The translations under genes and the position numbers were made by a program. From Dioscorea cayenensis subsp. rotundata (Eukaryota > Streptophyta > Magnoliopsida > Dioscoreales > Dioscoreaceae), in NCBI RefSeq assembly GCF_009730915.1, contig NC_052488.1, positions 20,144,305-20,208,304 of the forward strand: 64,000 nt of DNA. Direction: 5' to 3'. The notes under the pieces were generated by a model. It was not told the origin of the DNA, made no database searches, and worked only from the letters and a program-made list of their open reading frames with translations. Positions 53,980 to 63,931 of this stretch are shown here, one piece after another (the first letter of the stretch is position 1; each line of letters begins with the position of its first letter).

Positions 53980-54310
53980 TTTCCCGATCAATCAGTCATT
54001 CAAACTCACCCAAGTCCTCTATTTAGGACAGGGGAGATCACCTGTCAAAGGTCAGCTCTAGATCTGGATCAAGGCAGTTATAAAAGTAGATATCTTCTCG
54101 ACGAAGGTGAGTATCAAGGTCTGGTCTAGCTCAATCTCCTGCTTCCCCCTAGGGCTTTTCTTTATCCCTACATCTTTATTCAAACAAACCGGGACTGAAC
54201 TGAGCTCCCTTTTCTTGAACCAAATACAGAGAATTTTTCTATCACTCAAACCGAATCATGCAGAAAGATGTCGATGGAAGCAACCTTTCGTGTACAGCCA
54301 GATAGCCTAC
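53980..54310. other. GC-richer block, possibly of organellar origin
   Basis: The composition changes sharply from AT-rich to balanced, and the style (CTTCCCCCTAGGGCTTTTC, ACTGAACTGAGCTCCC) recalls plant mitochondrial intergenic DNA. No gene is recognised. Origin is a guess without a search. Confidence 0.25.
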
Positions 54311-54629
54311 TGATTCTGATGTATGTGATTTTTATAATTGAGAATATCACTCTTCTGATTCATTCCCCAAATGAACAAAAGCTTTGTCTGTGACTGCGAG
54401 ATTTCTCAATTCATGATTGTTGACAAATTTAGGTTTGGCCCCACTTTGAAATTTGTTTACGATTTGTTTAAAAAAAAAAAAATAGGTATCTATTCCTAGC
54501 GGGCCACTTGATCCTTGGATTTAGAATAGTTTTTTTTTTTTTTATTTACAAATAGGTCACCATAACCTTTCGTGTTAAAGAAACAAATAAGTACGGAGGT
54601 GCACTAGTTAAAATGACTTAACGATATGT

Positions 54630-55835
54630 TAAGTCTGATGACATGGATTGGTATTATATGACAAGCCGAGTAATGACTTGGCAAGAGGAAAGTGACGTGG
54701 CTATGATGACTCATCAAAGAAAGTGAAGACTAGGATGATGATGTGGCAAAATGATGATGTCATGACAAGTGAAGAAGATCAAAGATGAAGATTGTGTTTG
54801 GTAGATATTCCTCTCAATACAATCACTATTTTTGGAAAACGCATCAAGACTAAAGGATCTCTTCAAGAAAGATAAGTTTTATTTAAAATATGTTTATCTA
54901 TCCTTGGTAAAATCCATGATGATAAATCATATCTTTGATAGAGCTCCTTTTTACAAAGATCTATTTTAAAAAAGGGAGAGGAGGGCGGAGCTATTTTAGG
55001 AGACTTATCATGTGTGGAGATTAATTAAAGATTACAAGAGATATGATTAGAGATTTGAAGATCCAAGCATTGATGATTGAAGATCATGCTTGAAGATATT
55101 AAAGGCTAAACTTGAATGAAGATGAGATCAAGTTTAGTAACAATATTTATATGAGCCAAACGAAGATCATTTGGGCCAAGTTTGGAAAGAAGATCTGGAG
55201 ATCTTCGATGTCTATCTTTGGTGAGATGGTCGCGTGTGCCTTGGTGGGCACGCCCCTCAGGAGAGGGAGACCTTCTGAAGTGATTAGAGGAAGGAAGCAG
55301 CTGCAGGCAGGAGGAGATTGGGTCGAGTCAACTGCTACGAGGCGGACTGAAGGAACTGGGAGGTTGAAGGTCGCAAATTCGGGTGCATTTGGTTAGAACT
55401 CAGTCATGTTCAATAAGGTGGGCCATGTTGCAACTGAGTGTTGCAACATCTAACTTTAGAATGTGTCCAAGTTGGGAAGCCACGGAGAATTCTAACAGAG
55501 GTAATTTTATTCGACGTCGATGTGTCTATATAAAAGATCCTACTTGAAGATTTAGGATGAGCCAACCGGTGAGAGACTCTTCGGTGAGAGTTGAGTGAGT
55601 GGCCATCGGGCAATTTAGAAAGGATATTCTTTGTATTGAGAGAGTGAGATAGTGTTGTATTCTTTGTTCTTATACCTCTTTTAGTGGATTGTTTCTCTGG
55701 GCCTGGCCCCTCAGATGTAGGCAAGGTTGTGCCGAGCTGGGTTACTAATTTTCTTGTCTCCTTACTCTTGTTTGATTGTGTGTGTGTTCAAACCTTGAGT
55801 GAGTTTTTGAGTGATTTTAGCACATCACACTCCCA
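54630..55835 (+). mobile_element. Probable solo LTR of a retrotransposon
   Basis: A block of about 1.2 kb with the style of a plant LTR: TGACGTGG-type upstream words, a TATATAAAAG promoter at about 55530, then a CTTTGTATTGAGAGAG segment. A conserved-looking 3' part near 55.68-55.75 kb reads GTGGATTGTTTCTCTGGGCC and GAGCTGGGTTACTAATTT. No internal domain or primer site follows, so it is either a solo LTR or a fragment. The exact TG/CA ends and target-site duplication were not resolved. Confidence 0.6.
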
Positions 55836-57049
55836 CCGGAACCATCACGATAAATAAAAATTTATCATATAGAGCGCGCTAACATACGGAATAATAAAAG
55901 TTTATCATGTGCACCCAAAATGATATATCAGAGATTATAACCCCAACCCACAATGATAAATCTCCCTCACTATTTAACCCTGAATGGATGGACGATGTAT
56001 ATAACTCTTTTTATTTGAGACCCATACTAAAACTCAGTGTATCTGATCCCAACAAACAATACTTTCTAGTACGGTTGCCATGAGTTACATAATTTAGTGG
56101 TTCTTGCATATTAGTAATCTTAAAAATACCTGTTCCCCATTATTTAACATTCCAATTTATTATGGGCAATCGAACTAGTCGAGGCTACCAACCACCAGCC
56201 ACATAGGCGCTCGCTAGGGCTTGAAGAGCTCACCTCTGTCTCAGGTTAGCTTTTCCTAGGCTAGGCAAGTTTGCCTAAAGCCTTTAATAAAACTCGGTCT
56301 CAGGCAAACTCTTAGGCAGTCACAAGATGAGTTCAGATATTTAAGGCTGGAGAAAAGGGTAAAAAGAAAAAGTAAACATGAAAATTAAAAAAAAAAATTA
56401 AACACATTTTTCCAAGAGATGGACACTGGCCAGTTAATTGGGCACAGTGGGCTCGTCCCATGTCGTTAGGTTCACCAAACGTCTTGACCCATGCTTGGCT
56501 AATGTTAGACCATGGGTTGACCCGCGTGTTTTTTGTTTTGGTTTTTTTTAAAAGTTTAAAAGTAATTTTTTCTAAACAAAATAATTATACTAATACATAT
56601 ATATATGTAATGCATGTATTAATCAAGAAGGCTAAGAATGAGAACTATTTTGGACCCTATGACTACTTTTATGGATAATTAGTAGGGATGCAAGTAGGGT
56701 GCAGTAGGACGGAGATCCTCGTTCTTGCCCTTGTTTGTGCTTTTTATGGAGAAGAGATTTCCCGCAGAGGAGAAATTTTTTTTTGAAAAAGATAAAGGAG
56801 AAATTCTCCCTACTCACTCTTGCAGGGATTCCCGCGGGGTTGGGAAATCCTCACCTTACTTGACACAAATGCTAACCCCGATTTCGGGGTTACAATATAT
56901 ATATAATTAAAAAAAATTGTTAAGAGAGTAAACTCAATTGTTTTAAATTAAATTTTTAGTTATATTTATTAAAATATTATTAATAAATGTTTAAAAAATA
57001 TTTTTATAAAAAATTAAATATTTACTTAATAAAATATTATATTCATGCT
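55836..57049. other. Repeat-rich spacer before the SUT relic
   Basis: It contains a CTAGGC/GCCTAA-rich segment near 56.17-56.33 kb that shares words with the repeat in RPS9 intron 2. A segment near 56.69-56.90 kb has TCCCGCGGGG and other GC-rich palindromic words typical of dispersed repeats. No gene, and no SUT exons 1-13 for the relic that follows. Confidence 0.4.
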
Positions 57050-57150
57050 GATGCTCTGTTTGATATAGGAAACTTGCCTGCATTTGTTGTGGCTTCTTTC
57101 TTTGCCTTTATTAGTACCTTTGTCGCATTCTTTGTCCTTCCAAAGTTACA
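57050..57150 (+). pseudogene. Relic last exon of a third sucrose transporter
   Basis: The plus frame reads DALFDIGNLPAFVVASFFAF and then [15 protein letters not shown], closely matching exon 14 of the SUT gene at 53.56 kb ([20 protein letters not shown]). Homology starts at the GAT codon and stops at PKL, exactly where the retroelement begins. Exons 1-13 are not present upstream, and the expected last residues are missing. It is therefore a fragment, cut by the insertion on its 3' side. Confidence 0.88.
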
Positions 57151-57206
57151 ATCCTACGGTGTGGGCGCCGTACACGTGGATGTTGGGAGATGCCGTTCAA
57201 CTTACT
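57151..57206. repeat. Terminal repeat, inner copy at the SUT relic side
   Basis: ATCCTACGGTGTGGGCG, then CGTGGATGTTGGGA and TGCCGTTCAACTTACT, recur with a few differences at 63947-64000. This copy touches the SUT relic; the other copy touches the primer site. Confidence 0.8.
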
Positions 57207-57337
57207 CTGGGGGTCATCCGGGGTGAAGTAACGGTTAGTGCGGAAGCTTACGGAAAGAGTTAAGAGAAAGAGAGCATGAGGGCTAGAAGCAAGGGAGACA
57301 AGAGAGACAAGAGATGTATTCACAAATGAGGGACTTC

Positions 57338-57343
57338 TTTATT
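57338..57343 (-). terminator. Polyadenylation signal of the element
   Basis: AATAAA on the minus strand, about 100 bases downstream of the element's TATA box, the order expected in a retroelement terminal region. Confidence 0.5.
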
Positions 57344-57438
57344 GCATAAAGCTTAGGATGGGTGGATACAAGGATGAGGATGATACTAGGACTACAATGC
57401 CCAAGAGGTGATGTCCCTCCTTACAACCCAAGGGGGCC

Positions 57439-57445
57439 TTATATA
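57439..57445 (-). promoter_or_regulatory. TATA box of the element
   Basis: The minus strand reads CCTATATAAGG, about 240 bases after the downstream ORF's stop codon. Transcripts would begin some 30 bases further on, before the poly-A signal. Confidence 0.6.
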
Positions 57446-57688
57446 GGCTCCAAGAGACTTAACACTTAAGCAACTAAACTCATGGTTAGCTAACTCAACC
57501 ATGGTTGGTCACTATTACAGACAAGACACATACCTAATTGTCATGTAGCTAACATGACACTTACCAAACTTATTAAGTACAAGCATGCTATTCAACAGTA
57601 AAACTACTGTTGCTACAGTTGACCTATTTTACACACTAAAAAAAAAAAATACCGACTCCTTTACATATTAAAAACAAACAATACTGCT

Positions 57689-59080
57689 TCAGTCCACAAA
57701 AAGATGAGCAATAGTTATGTCTTCATGTGTAGGGAATGGAGAATCTTCTGAATCTTGTGGTAAATGACCATTAGGAATGCCCAAAGGAAGTTCGTTGTCT
57801 TGATCCTCAATTATTGGAAGATAGCTTGAAGAATAATCTCCCATGTGTTGGAGTGAGATAGTTGCATTTATGTCTTTGAAGTGTTGGACTGCTGAAGGTT
57901 TATTATATTTGAGGTTTGCAAATGGAATGTCTATAGGAAGTACCTCTTTTCTTGAGTAGACTTTCATAGTGGAATCCTCCATCGCTAAGGGATAATAATA
58001 GGATTGTTTGATACTGATGAAGGTGAAAGCTCGCCATAAAGAAAGTTGTTCAGTGACTGGAGTAGCGAATAACTGCATTTCTTCAGTGAATACTTCAGTT
58101 GGAATGTGCAGTTGATACGGAACAGATTTCATGAATAATTCCACAGTAATCTGATGTCTTGCATCTTCCAAGTATCCTTCTTCATAGCCTGGTGGAATTG
58201 ACTTGATTGAGAGATTGATGACTGCAGGTAGTTTTAGCTTCTTGAATATCTTTGTTAGTAGATATGAAAGCTTCCAGTGCTTCTGTAAGAACTTGATCTG
58301 TTTTGGCCTTGTAAGTATTAGTCTACTGATCATGCCATATTGTAGTAGCCTTTCAACACTGAATAATATTCCTTTTATGTCTTGGTCGATCCAGGAAGAT
58401 AGATCAAAAGATGCTTTGACAATGAAGAAGCCTTTTTCACATTGGCAGTCTTGATGGTGATGTGCTGAGTCTTGATATATATCAACAGAGAGTGCCATGC
58501 CATGAGGATGTACATTTTCTTTGGCCATTTCTCGAAGTAATATTTGAGTTTGGACAAAGTCTTCATAGGCTGTTTTGAGAACCTTTTGCAGAATTATCTG
58601 TTGTACGTCTTGGATGACTGGGGGGAATCTTTCAAGTGTTTCTTCTTTTTGTTTCTGATTTTGGATCATATGCTGAGATATTTCTTTGTAGTCTTCAGTT
58701 ACCTTTTGAAGCTTTTTGTTGAGTTCTTCAATTTCTTTTTTCTTAACTTCAATTTCAGTTTCTAGTAATTTTATTTTTCGGTCTTGGGCAATGAAGTGTT
58801 CAACGGCTGGTGGAGAATAAACTTTTGTTTGGGGCTGATGTGATGTAGAGTTGTATGGAATAATGTGGCTTGGTTTTGCATTTTGGTCTTGAAAATATTG
58901 ACTAAGGTTCTTCATGGATTGGAGATATTGGGTATTGTTTCTATTGTTCCAAAGATTGTCAAGAAGAGTTTGTTGTTCATGGTCCAAGATATTGGAAGTA
59001 CAGAATTTATGTTTTTGTGGGATAGTTGAGGATTGAAGGGTAGGAAAAGGGTTTCTTTGTACTGAAGGAACTTTAGACAT
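57689..59080 (-). CDS. Open downstream ORF of the pararetrovirus element, unknown function
   Basis: A 463-codon open frame from ATG at 59080 (MSKVPSVQRN). The frame is open two codons further, but without an ATG. Roughly residues 100-160 are a heptad-like, Lys/Glu-rich coiled coil (KIKLLETEIEVKKKEIEELN). The second half looks globular with mixed hydrophobic strands and helices (SSWIDQDIKGILFSVERLLQ). No family could be recognised with confidence. In gene order it sits where caulimoviruses have the transactivator/inclusion gene and where rice tungro bacilliform virus has its spliced last gene. It is intact while pol is broken. Base composition is clearly less AT-rich than in the capsid/pol half. 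The ATG directly follows TTCTGTTTTGCAG, a strong acceptor-like sequence. Confidence 0.7.
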   Translation of the reverse strand: MSKVPSVQRNPFPTLQSSTIPQKHKFCTSNILDHEQQTLLDNLWNNRNNTQYLQSMKNLSQYFQDQNAKPSHIIPYNSTSHQPQTKVYSPPAVEHFIAQDRKIKLLETEIEVKKKEIEELNKKLQKVTEDYKEISQHMIQNQKQKEETLERFPPVIQDVQQIILQKVLKTAYEDFVQTQILLREMAKENVHPHGMALSVDIYQDSAHHHQDCQCEKGFFIVKASFDLSSWIDQDIKGILFSVERLLQYGMISRLILTRPKQIKFLQKHWKLSYLLTKIFKKLKLPAVINLSIKSIPPGYEEGYLEDARHQITVELFMKSVPYQLHIPTEVFTEEMQLFATPVTEQLSLWRAFTFISIKQSYYYPLAMEDSTMKVYSRKEVLPIDIPFANLKYNKPSAVQHFKDINATISLQHMGDYSSSYLPIIEDQDNELPLGIPNGHLPQDSEDSPFPTHEDITIAHLFVD

Positions 59081-59231
59081 CTGCAAAACAGAATCCTGTT
59101 AGTTTTATAAATTTTTATATTTTGTATTTTGGATGATGGTGATCCAGACTCCCACCATAGCAAGAACGCGAATGGACCTGCTGGTTTTTGCAGCCACAGT
59201 CTTACTATGCGGATGGACAAGCCTTTCGTTT

Positions 59232-59474
59232 TCAATTAAGTTTATTTTCTTGTATAATTCTACTTAATTGATCTGCTATAATGTTGTCTTTTCCTTTAAT
59301 ATGTTCAATAATAACATGAAATCCATTTCCAACTATATAATCTATGAATGTTAACCATCGGTTTGTAGATAATTTATTTTCTGACTTTTTATGATAAAAA
59401 GAAACAATAGCTTGGCAGTCAGTTCTTAATAAAAATTCTTTGCTTTCTATAACAAATAATTTGAACTTTTCCAT
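59232..59474 (-). pseudogene. RNase H C-terminal remnant of pol
   Basis: An 80-codon fragment with FLLRTDCQAIVSFYHK and IEHIKGKDNIIADQLSR, typical of the end of the pararetroviral RNase H domain (the D of TDC and the final D of ADQLSR). The start of the domain at 59.5-59.9 kb is disrupted by frame changes and stops. Confidence 0.8.
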
Positions 59475-59908
59475 GGCTTTAATACATGCTAATATTTCTG
59501 CATCTGTACTTGTTACTTTAGTATTATAAGTTCCATCGTCATATCTCGCTTATTTTTTTCTTCATTTTTGTTGATTCCTTTTTTTGGTCTAAATTTTAAA
59601 AGCAGACTCCCTCAACCACCTATACGACCATCTGATTCAATTATTAAATATGAATTTAATGGTGGTAATTCTAAGGGTTTTATGTTGCTTACAATTTGTT
59701 TGATTTTTTGAACAAGTTTAATGTCTTCATTGTTGAATTTCCTTTCACCATTTTGTTTTTGTTTTTATTATATAATGGTCCGACCCAATTTACTTAGATT
59801 TGGTATGAAGTTTCTTGCATAGTTTAATTTTTTCCTAAGAATGATTGAATTTGTTTTTAATCCTTCCAATTTATCCGGCATTTCTAAAATACTTTGTTTG
59901 CTATATGT

Positions 59909-60208
59909 TTACGTAATTCTATTTCTCCTTTTCCAATAATTACTCCTAGAAATTCTATTTTTCTCGCACCCTAATTTTTCATTTTCTTTTCGGATAATAC
60001 TAGGCCATGTGTTTTTGCATTTACGAAAAAAATATTTTTTTAAATGATTTATATGCTCCTTTATATTATTGCTAAATACTAAGATATCATCAATGTAAGT
60101 GACAATAAATGAATCATTTTCGAATATATTATCCATTTTTTTCTTTGAAAGATTTGAGGAGCATTTTTTTAATCCAAATGGCATAACTTTTCCATTCATA
60201 ATGCCCAT
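59909..60208 (-). pseudogene. Reverse transcriptase fragment with catalytic box
   Basis: It contains KVMPFGLKK and VTYIDDILVFSNN, with the YIDD catalytic motif at frame residues 38-41. It is in a different frame from the RT segment before it, so a small indel separates them near 60.2 kb. The C-terminal part becomes divergent after KKYF, consistent with a second indel. Confidence 0.85.
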
Positions 60209-60885
60209 TATGTGTTACAAATCTCTGTCCATTTTTCTACTTTTCCGGTTCTAATTTTTACTTGCCAAAAAGCCACTTTTTTTAGATCAAATTTACTATA
60301 AATATTTGTTCCTTTAATTTTATTTAATAATGCTTCTTTATTTGGTAATGGATATCTGTCATCTTCTGTATTATCATTAAGTCTTTTATAATTAAATACC
60401 ATTCTGCTTTTTCCTCTGATTATTTCACTATGTTTATTTACTATAAATGCTCTAGTTCTATGAGGACTCTTTGTTGGTTCTATTATGTTTAATTCCATTA
60501 ATTCTTTTATATGTTTATTGAATTCTTCTTGTTCATATGGGGTTGCTTTTATTACTGGACAGGTTATTCTGATATCTGGATTTATTATTTCTAATTTACA
60601 GTTCTCATTTGTCCTGTCTATGTTTTTAATTGGATTTTCTCCTATAGTTCCATCTTTCTTTAGATCTTCCAATATAGGTTCAATTTTATCTTTTAAAGGA
60701 GTTATCTGATTTAATTCAATATAGTTTATTACTTCAATGTCTTCATCTATTGGGATGTCAATTTCTGATATATATGCTAAAGATTGTATTTTTGTTGTTG
60801 TTTCTAAATGATTTACTTTATTAAATAGCATTATTTTTTCTCCTTGAATAAATATTCCTCCTGTTTGATTTTTTATAAAATTCAT
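60208..60885 (-). pseudogene. Reverse transcriptase N-terminal segment
   Basis: A 225-codon frame with HIKELMELNIIEPTKSPHRT, RMVFNYKRLNDNTEDDRYPL and FDLKKVAFWQVKI, the early RT motifs (including the catalytic D of the SKFDLK block). The open frame extends upstream of its ATG to about 61.07 kb, where a frame change separates it from the protease. It ends early where normal RT would continue. Confidence 0.85.
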
Positions 60886-61061
60886 GCCTAATAAAAATTT
60901 TATAGAATTTTCATTTGTTATTGGTTTAATCCAAGTATATGGTAAATTATATTTTTGATTATTTAAGATGATTGAGCAATCTATTAATTTTTTATTTAAA
61001 ATTAATTGATTTCCAAAGGCATCATTTACTAATGCTTTTTGTGTTGTTATTTCTTGATATT

Positions 61062-61364
61062 TTAATGGAACAATATATCTTCTGTTATATAAGTTTTACT
61101 TGCTCCTGTGTCAATTATTCCTTTTTCTGAAATTTTAAATCCATCTTTAAATTCTAAGATAAAATCAATGTTAAGTAGATTGTTATCTTTATAATAAATG
61201 GTCATTATACTTTCTGTTTCTATTGAATTTTTATCTTTTCCATAAGTCATTGTATTATTTTGACTTTGTTTTTTATTTTCTAATTGTTCTTGTAATTTTT
61301 TAATTTCTTCTTCTAGGTTTTTGATTCTTTTCAGAAATTGGTTTATTATTTCTTTATACATCAT
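61062..61364 (-). pseudogene. Aspartic protease N-terminal part of pol
   Basis: A 100-codon frame starting at ATG 61364, overlapping the capsid ORF stop as ATGA. A coiled-coil start (FLKRIKNLEEEIKKLQEQLE) is followed by the protease active site DTGAS (residues 85-89). It stops shortly after, where a single frame change displaces the rest of pol. The overlapping start/stop would suit reinitiation or coupled translation. Confidence 0.85.
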
Positions 61365-62839
61365 ATTGTTTTATAAGGATTTTCTGTTTCTTCTAAAAAG
61401 AAATTTGGTCCTTCATTTCCATCAAAAATGCTACATACATCACTATCATTTTCACTACCATTACTAGCTATACTTACTATATCAATTTCATCATGCATTT
61501 CTAGATTTTGATACATATTTAGTCTTTCTTTATTTACTTGTGAATTTTTGCATTCTTTTGCATAATGTCCTTCTATTCCACATAAATAACATTTACATTT
61601 TCCTGGTGGTTTATGTGTTTTAAATTTTTTAACATGATTTGGTTTTGGTCTTCCTTTTTTAAAGTATTGGCTTCTTTTTAATCCTTTTTGTTTTTTCCAT
61701 TCATTATTTAGGGTTGGTATATATATTTTACTACAATAACTGTAATTTGATATTTGTCTATTTGCTTCAGCTTCTAAACATTTATCTTTTAAATAATTAA
61801 ATGTAAACATTATTGCTAGCCCTATTCCAGTTAAATTTTCATGTCCTTTTTCGATCCAATTTTTTAAAATAATATCTCCTAAAGGTTTAGGGAGTTTATT
61901 AAACCATTTTTTAGTTAATTCATTATTTGTGAATGTTCTTCCTGTTTTAGCTGCTAATGTTATGTATGCTTGACTAAATTGAACAATTTCACCAAAATTT
62001 TGAATTTGGAGTCTTTCTAAATCTCTGGCTGCCATATCTTGTAATAATGTGTCTCCTCTAGATGGATTAGTTCCTAAAATGATTTGTCTAATTTGTCCTG
62101 TTACATTATATGGGTTATCAGTCATTTGTACCATGTATTGATATTCTTCTGAATAATTAATTTTCCAACTATTTAGTAAATCTCTTGCAGTTGTTCCTAA
62201 AAGATTTTCAATAAAATTTGTTGTTCCTATTGAGTCTAATGTATGGGGTATTCTTTCTAATGCATTTATGGCATCTGATTCCCATCTGTCTATTAATTCT
62301 GGCCATTTTTGAGGATGAACTGTACTTAGTACTAACATGCTTCCTTCATTATTTTGTTTAGGCATTGTTTTTATAACTTCTAAAGGATCTGGTTTTCCTT
62401 TATATGTTTTAAAATTTTCTTCATAATAATTGGTTGAATTGAAATTATGTTGTGATGGAAATTGTAAAGGTTGTGTTGTTCTGCTAGTTCTTTCAATTGT
62501 TGTTGGAGTTACTATTGTTCTAGTATTTGAACTTTCTGCTCTTTGATTATTTGATATATTACTTGCTCTTGATTCAACATTCATCATTATTTCTTCTATA
62601 TTAATTTCTTCTAATTGTCTTACCATTTCTTGATATTCTTCATCTTCTTCATTATTATTAATTTCTTCCATTATATAGTTTTCTTCTGTTCTTATTTTTG
62701 TTGGATAGTTATATTTATCATATCTGCATTCTATTAAAAATTTTATATCATCAATATCTTCTGGTAATTCTTCAAAATCAATTGTCCAGTCATATCCTGG
62801 ATATATTTTTTCTATGATTTCTTCTATGTTGATATCCAT
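61361..62839 (-). CDS. Capsid-like (Gag/CP) protein of the pararetrovirus element
   Basis: A 492-codon uninterrupted frame. An acidic N-terminus (residues 1-85) is followed by a low-complexity Ser/Thr region, a conserved capsid core (WPELIDRWESDAINALERIP, GDTLLQDMAARDLERLQIQN), a basic stretch (KKGRPKPNHVKKFK), and the zinc knuckle C415xC417x2C420x4H425x4C430. An acidic tail closes it. The extra upstream cysteine and the basic run before the knuckle are characteristic of Caulimoviridae capsid proteins. In the virus it would package the pregenomic RNA. The region is extremely AT-rich. It is open but embedded in an element with a broken pol, so expression is unlikely. Confidence 0.88.
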   Translation of the reverse strand: MDINIEEIIEKIYPGYDWTIDFEELPEDIDDIKFLIECRYDKYNYPTKIRTEENYIMEEINNNEEDEEYQEMVRQLEEINIEEIMMNVESRASNISNNQRAESSNTRTIVTPTTIERTSRTTQPLQFPSQHNFNSTNYYEENFKTYKGKPDPLEVIKTMPKQNNEGSMLVLSTVHPQKWPELIDRWESDAINALERIPHTLDSIGTTNFIENLLGTTARDLLNSWKINYSEEYQYMVQMTDNPYNVTGQIRQIILGTNPSRGDTLLQDMAARDLERLQIQNFGEIVQFSQAYITLAAKTGRTFTNNELTKKWFNKLPKPLGDIILKNWIEKGHENLTGIGLAIMFTFNYLKDKCLEAEANRQISNYSYCSKIYIPTLNNEWKKQKGLKRSQYFKKGRPKPNHVKKFKTHKPPGKCKCYLCGIEGHYAKECKNSQVNKERLNMYQNLEMHDEIDIVSIASNGSENDSDVCSIFDGNEGPNFFLEETENPYKTI

Positions 62840-62879
62840 TTTTAATACTTTAATTGTTCTTTTGATGAATATTTTTTTT

Positions 62880-62966
62880 TTATTTTAAAATATTTAGATT
62901 TCTTAATATTACCATTAATATTATTATTGTAATACATATTACTTGTATTATAATTATTTGATTCAT
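62880..62966 (-). CDS. Small hydrophobic ORF upstream of the capsid ORF
   Basis: A 28-codon frame, MNQIIIIQVICITIIILMVI then RNLNILK, ending 40 bases before the capsid start codon. It is almost entirely Ile/Leu/Val/Met and would form a single membrane helix. Strong AT bias makes Ile codons common, so it may be chance. No family known. Confidence 0.3.
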   Translation of the reverse strand: MNQIIIIQVICITIIILMVILRNLNILK

Positions 62967-63821
62967 TGTTGTTTTTTGATTTGATGATTTATGATTTCTT
63001 TCTTTTTGATATTTGATATTGTTGATTTGATATTTTGTTTTAATTTATTGTTAAATTGATTTTCTTTTGTTGATTTAAGATTTTGTTGTAATAATAGTTG
63101 TTATTAAATAAACTTTGATTGATTTTTGTTTTTAGATTGAACTGAAATAAGATTTGCAGAAAATATAAAATTACTACTACTTTGCAGTGAAATAAAATTT
63201 ACTACTACTTTGTAATAGCTTGAAAGTAAATAAGAGAGAATACTTATGCAGTAACAAGATCCACAACATGTAATATGATAGAAGTTAAACTTGGTAAATA
63301 ACCCTATTTGATCCATAATTATTGTAAGTAAAAACTTGTTTTTTGGTTTTTGTTGTTTTTTTAGTTTTTATGGGTTTTTTAAAATTAAACTCCTTTTCAC
63401 CATGGACATTCTCATGTCGGCTCATTCAACCTTACCGTCTTAGGACCTACTGACCCTTTCCCTCTAGTACTTGGGCGATCCTTGTAGAGTCTCCAGTTTC
63501 CAAAGCCTGAGTGTTCCACTTTGCATAATTACTCGGAAGTATAATTTTTTGAGATCATCTTGATTATCTTTTAATATATGCGAGTTTATCTTTCCAACTT
63601 TCAGAGTTCAGACTTACCTCCACACTCCTTTTCCCCTAAACGGACCTCCTGTCCTCTGGCGGGTACTGTTTGGTGTTCTCCAGTTTGTCTTACTTTTAAA
63701 TTAGTTAGATTTACTCTTTCCATATAAAAGATACATCTTTTAGGCTCAAAAATATTTTTCAAAGATCTGTACAAAACTCATTTTTTAGATTTTTAGATAT
63801 GGGTTCATGGATCAAATAAAA
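62967..63821 (-). other. Leader region of the pararetrovirus element
   Basis: Between the small ORF and the primer-site candidates. The part near the ORFs is extremely AT-rich; from 63.4 to 63.7 kb it is more balanced. No movement-protein-like frame was found here. A 70-codon frame at 63104-63316 has no motif. Confidence 0.45.
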
Positions 63822-63833
63822 GCTATAATACCA
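63822..63833 (-). other. Primer binding site candidate 1
   Basis: The minus strand reads TGGTATTATAGC, two mismatches from the tRNA-iMet site TGGTATCAGAGC used by Caulimoviridae. Confidence 0.4.
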
Positions 63834-63931
63834 AGGTAAAACTTACTATCTACATGTTGGGGACCCGTCATAGGGTTTTACCCTCCCGCAGTGAAACATT
63901 ACCTTGAGGTTTTCGAGGAAGGTTCATCGTA

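Noticed and set aside
57689-59080. Calling the downstream ORF a movement protein or transactivator
   Set aside because: Position alone favours a transactivator-type gene, but no diagnostic motif could be recognised, so the function is left open.
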